Assembly (NCBI GenBank): GCA_046351455.1
Contig: JAXLYM010000013.1
Span: 222,959 to 286,958 of the forward strand
Source: JADJRH01 sp046351455
GTDB taxonomy: Bacteria; Myxococcota_A; Polyangia; Polyangiales; Polyangiaceae
Direction of reading: 5' to 3'
DNA length: 64,000 nucleotides
Part shown: in pieces, positions 61,222-64,000 of the stretch
How positions within the stretch are numbered: the stretch's first letter is position 1
Layout of the letters: every line of letters starts with the position of its first letter
Made by a program: the position numbers and the translations under genes
The notes under the pieces: generated by a model
What the model saw: only the letters and a program-made list of their open reading frames with translations
Told to the model about the DNA's origin: nothing
The model's database searches: none

Positions 61222-63714
61222 TCACGGCGCGGTCCACCCGCTGTCGTCGGGCGGCTCGGGCGGATTCGCCGAATCGCCGCCGGTCGTCTCGGCCGGCTTC
61301 GGAGCGCGGAACGGCGCCGGCGAGCCGCGGACCACCGTCTCGCGCAGCCCGTCCTCCAGCTCCTCGTCGGTGATGCGATCGCGCTTGTGAGCGATCTCCA
61401 TCAGCTTGTGCAAGAAGCTCATCCACGAAGCCGAGACGGGCCCTTGCGCCGTGAAGTGATCCGCCTTCGGATTGGGCAGGATCGACGACAGATACAGCGC
61501 CTGACCGAGCGAGAGCTGCCCCGCGTCGCCGTGAAAGTAATACTGCGCGGCCGGCCCGACGCCGTACACCATCGGCCCGAACTCGATCACGTTCAGGTAG
61601 AGCTCGAGGATCTGATCCTTCGTGAGCACCTGCTCCAGGTACATCGTGAGCACCGCCTCCTGGAGCTTGCGAGACAGGTTCTTCGTGCGATCGAGGTAGA
61701 TGTTCTTCGCGAGCTGCATGCTGATCGTGCTCGCGCCGCGGACGAACTTCCGCTTCCGCAGGTTCTCGCGGATGCTGTTGCGGATCGCCTCCGCGTCGAA
61801 GCCGCGGTGCCGGTAGAAGCCGCCGTCCTCCGTGGTGAGCACCGCGGTCGTCATGAACTTCGAGATGCCCCCGTAAGGCACCCACACCCCGGTTCCGGGC
61901 CCGGTCTCCACTTGTTTCGGCGTCCCGTCGGGCGTGTACACGGTGTGCTCGAACGCGTGTGTGAAGCGCGACACATCGATCCCCGCGGGCGCCTCCGTCA
62001 CGCGGCACGACACGGCCGTATCCCAGCTCACCTGGTAATCGTGATCGAGCCGCGCCGTATCGAACGAGGCCTTCCCCTTGAGCGCGAACGTCCCGGCCAT
62101 CCGCATCCCGGCGATCTTCGCGACGAGCCCCTTCGGCATCGAGTCGAGCGCGGCCTGGCACCCGACGAGCGGCAGCTCGAACGCAGCGCGCACCTGATGC
62201 TCGTCGCCGATTCGCTCGTACGTCCCGCTCCCCACGAGCCGGATCTGCCCGAGATCCACCTCGCCTTCATCGACCTCGACGCGCCGCCGATCGAGCCGAA
62301 ACGTCGCCTTCGCGCGCCACGCGAGATCGAGCCCCGCGATCGGCTCATCGGACAGCGACTTGTTCTGCAGCGACACGGACGACACGCGCCCGTCGCCTTC
62401 GAGTCGCAGCTTGTTGCGATCCCCCGAGAGCGTCACCTTCGCGTTCATCGAGAGCGCGCCCTTCTGCACGTCGAAGAGCCCGAAGTCCCCGTCCTTGATC
62501 CCGAGCGTCGACAGCCAGATCGGCCCGCCCTTCACGTCCCCCACGATCTCCTGCGACGCCGCGTCCTCGCGCACCGGCACGAGCAGCCGAAACGTGAGCG
62601 CCTGCTGCTCGCCGGAAGGAGCCTTGTCCGAAGCGCCCTTGTCCGAAGCGCCCTTGTCCGAAGCGCCCTTGTCCGAAGCGCCCTTGTTCGCGCCATCGAC
62701 CCACGGCGCGAGCTCCACCGCGAGCCGCCCCGCGTCGCGCGTGACCGCGAGCTTCCCCGGCCCCACGTGAAGCGTGTCGTCCCCTCGCCGGATCTCCGCG
62801 TGCACGCGCTCGATCGCGACCGTCGCGCCGTCCTCGAGCACCGCGTCCACTTGCCGCGCCGCCGCCACGAGCGCCTCCGCCGCCTTCTGCGCGCGCCGCT
62901 CCCAAGCCGGCCCCGAGTCCGACGGAGCCTGCGCTGGCGTGCCGGTTTTCGTAGGCTTTCGTGAAGGTCGTGACGAAGCCGAAGCGATCGGCGCGACCGT
63001 CGCCGAAGCGGAGGACGTCGGCACGAGAGCGGGAGCGCTCCCCGCGTCGTCCGGCGGATCGAGCATGACCGCGCCGTCGAGCTTCCCGAGCGACAGCTCG
63101 TCGACGCGGTACCCCTTGTCGCCTTTGTGCACGCGCAGCTTCGCCTGAGCGAGCGTGATCGCGGTGCTCCCTTGCCGCAGCGACGCGGTCTCCGCGACGA
63201 CGTCGAGCTTGTCCGCGGTGCGATCGACGCGCACCCCCGTCGCCGAAATGGCTTCTTTTGGAGCCTCCGCGCGATCTTGCCACCGCACGGAGAACCCGCC
63301 GACGTCGATCTCGTCATGCGACGTGGACGAGCCCTCGCCGGAGCCGCTCGATGGAGCGCGGACGTTCTTCGCGCGCCACGCCTCCACCTGCGTCGCGATC
63401 TCGTCGCGCGGCCCGGTCGCGCGCACGTCGCCTCCGCGCACGGTGATCGTCCGCCCGGAAGATCCGAACGCGATCTCGATCTCGTCCGCGTGAACCGCCG
63501 CCGAAGGCACATCCGTGAGGGTGACGTCAACCCCTCTCAGCAGCGCCCCGTGCCACGTCGGCCACACGCGATCGATGCGGATCTGCGCGCCGACACGAGC
63601 CCCCGCGGCCGCCGCCTCGTATCGAACGAGCGGAGCAAACCCGGTAACCGCCACCGAGAGCAGCAGACCCACCGCCCCCAGAACCACTTTGAGCCGTTTC
63701 GAAGCCACGAGCAT
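61222..63714 (-). CDS. Glycosyltransferase-51 (peptidoglycan transglycosylase) with AsmA-like N-terminal part
   Basis: 830 residues. One N-terminal helix (VVLGAVGLLLSVAVTGFAPL) anchors it. Residues 40-540 are beta-rich with AsmA/TamB-like segments (IRIDRVWPTWHGALLRG; VDLGQIRLVGSGTYERI). A low-complexity linker with four GASDK repeats is coded at 62626-62685. The GT51 domain (about 610-780) has the catalytic E629 in TTEDGGFYRHRGFD, then RGASTISMQLAKNIYLDR, ILELYLNVIEFGP and GVGPAAQYYF, the full set of conserved motifs for lipid II polymerisation. There is no transpeptidase domain. The C-terminal 60 residues are Pro-rich. Separate GT51 enzymes of MtgA type are about 240 residues, so the N-terminal 540 residues are extra. 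Confidence 0.9.
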   Translation of the reverse strand: MLVASKRLKVVLGAVGLLLSVAVTGFAPLVRYEAAAAGARVGAQIRIDRVWPTWHGALLRGVDVTLTDVPSAAVHADEIEIAFGSSGRTITVRGGDVRATGPRDEIATQVEAWRAKNVRAPSSGSGEGSSTSHDEIDVGGFSVRWQDRAEAPKEAISATGVRVDRTADKLDVVAETASLRQGSTAITLAQAKLRVHKGDKGYRVDELSLGKLDGAVMLDPPDDAGSAPALVPTSSASATVAPIASASSRPSRKPTKTGTPAQAPSDSGPAWERRAQKAAEALVAAARQVDAVLEDGATVAIERVHAEIRRGDDTLHVGPGKLAVTRDAGRLAVELAPWVDGANKGASDKGASDKGASDKGASDKAPSGEQQALTFRLLVPVREDAASQEIVGDVKGGPIWLSTLGIKDGDFGLFDVQKGALSMNAKVTLSGDRNKLRLEGDGRVSSVSLQNKSLSDEPIAGLDLAWRAKATFRLDRRRVEVDEGEVDLGQIRLVGSGTYERIGDEHQVRAAFELPLVGCQAALDSMPKGLVAKIAGMRMAGTFALKGKASFDTARLDHDYQVSWDTAVSCRVTEAPAGIDVSRFTHAFEHTVYTPDGTPKQVETGPGTGVWVPYGGISKFMTTAVLTTEDGGFYRHRGFDAEAIRNSIRENLRKRKFVRGASTISMQLAKNIYLDRTKNLSRKLQEAVLTMYLEQVLTKDQILELYLNVIEFGPMVYGVGPAAQYYFHGDAGQLSLGQALYLSSILPNPKADHFTAQGPVSASWMSFLHKLMEIAHKRDRITDEELEDGLRETVVRGSPAPFRAPKPAETTGGDSANPPEPPDDSGWTAP
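62626..62685. repeat. 15-bp tandem repeat inside the GT51 gene, four perfect copies
   Basis: The unit gtccgaagcgccctt is repeated four times without mismatch, coding for GASDK units in the linker of the GT51 protein. Fifteen bases keep the frame, so copy-number change alters only linker length. It resembles in size and copy number, but not in sequence, the array at 54342. Confidence 0.9.
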
Positions 63715-64000
63715 CGCTAGCGTAGCAACGCCGAGCCGCAGGAAAACAAACCGGCAACGATCCCGCCCTCCGGATCAGCACCAGCAGCTCGCCGACCAGC
63801 CGAAACGGCAAATCCGAAAATTCGGTCCGCCGAGCGGAAGAGGGTCAGATCTGATTGGCGCCGAGCTGGCGCTCGGTGCGTAAGCGACTCGCCTTCTCGG
63901 CGACGGCCTCCGAGCTCCGAAGCGGCCGGGCCAGCGGAGGCCCGCGAGCGCGATGGGGAGTCGGAAGGACAAAAGAAAAAAGCCCGTGTAACTTGCGTTA
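63715..64000. other. Right-edge non-coding stretch, possible cut terminator
   Basis: No convincing gene here; short frames lack coding signs. It holds the promoter of the minus-strand GT51 gene. At 63970-63990 the minus strand reads cacgggcttttttc, a T-tract after a GC word, which could be the end of an intrinsic terminator for a gene lying to the right of the window. The other stem arm is not visible. Confidence 0.3.

Noticed and set aside
63740..63790. Sigma-54 promoter before the GT51 gene
   Set aside because: GG-N10-GC words occur on the minus strand, but the rest of the consensus is not met; likely chance in GC-rich DNA.

Overview
The window is about 70% G+C, densely coded, and reads like the accessory part of a large deltaproteobacterial (myxobacterial, probably Polyangiales/Sorangium-type) chromosome. 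That placement is inferred from gene content: VgrG, Rhs, DUF2169 and DUF6484 secretion genes, many sigma-54/two-component genes, Cys-rich repeat lipoproteins and proline-rich proteins. I see no rRNA, tRNA, CRISPR array, transposase or integrase.

Layout. 1-3.8 kb: minus-strand SNF2 helicase followed by the first 59 codons of another gene, possibly the edge of a DISARM-like defence locus. 4.0-9.6 kb: module A, a predicted papain-fold amidase (cargo-like) facing a pair of beta-propeller lipoproteins. 9.8-28.5 kb: a type VI secretion (T6SS) spike/effector island on the plus strand: two tandem VgrGs, a DUF6484 protein, an Rhs protein with a deaminase-like toxin tip, a HEAT+SUKH candidate immunity protein, a third VgrG, a catalytically degenerate ketoacyl-synthase-like protein and a HEAT-repeat protein, then a minus-strand DUF2169 gene and a plus-strand proline-rich protein. 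No T6SS sheath, membrane-complex or ClpV gene is present. 28.6-32.6 kb: Na+/solute symporter with a small membrane partner, and a GT39-type glycosyltransferase. 32.7-45.4 kb: a fourth VgrG with LysM and peptidoglycan-binding domains, a second copy of the amidase, and two tandem copies (B and C) of the lipoprotein pair.

45.6-54.3 kb: a small membrane protein, an M14 zinc carboxypeptidase, and a TonB-dependent receptor plus lipoprotein behind a good sigma-54 promoter motif, then a Cys-rich repeat lipoprotein. 54.4-60.6 kb: signalling genes: a hybrid histidine kinase, a DUF2383 ferritin-like protein with its own sigma-54 promoter motif, and a translationally coupled trio of NtrC-type regulator, HisKA-like/receiver protein and sensor kinase. 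60.6-63.7 kb: tadA and a glycosyltransferase-51 protein with an AsmA-like N-terminus.

The most interesting candidate system is the repeated module of secreted amidase plus a convergent, translationally coupled pair of predicted beta-propeller lipoproteins. It occurs twice with an amidase and once without, next to VgrG genes, one of which carries cell-wall-binding domains. I infer a T6SS peptidoglycan-targeting effector family with periplasmic/outer-membrane lipoprotein immunity or adaptor partners, amplified by duplication. No experiment or database search backs this.
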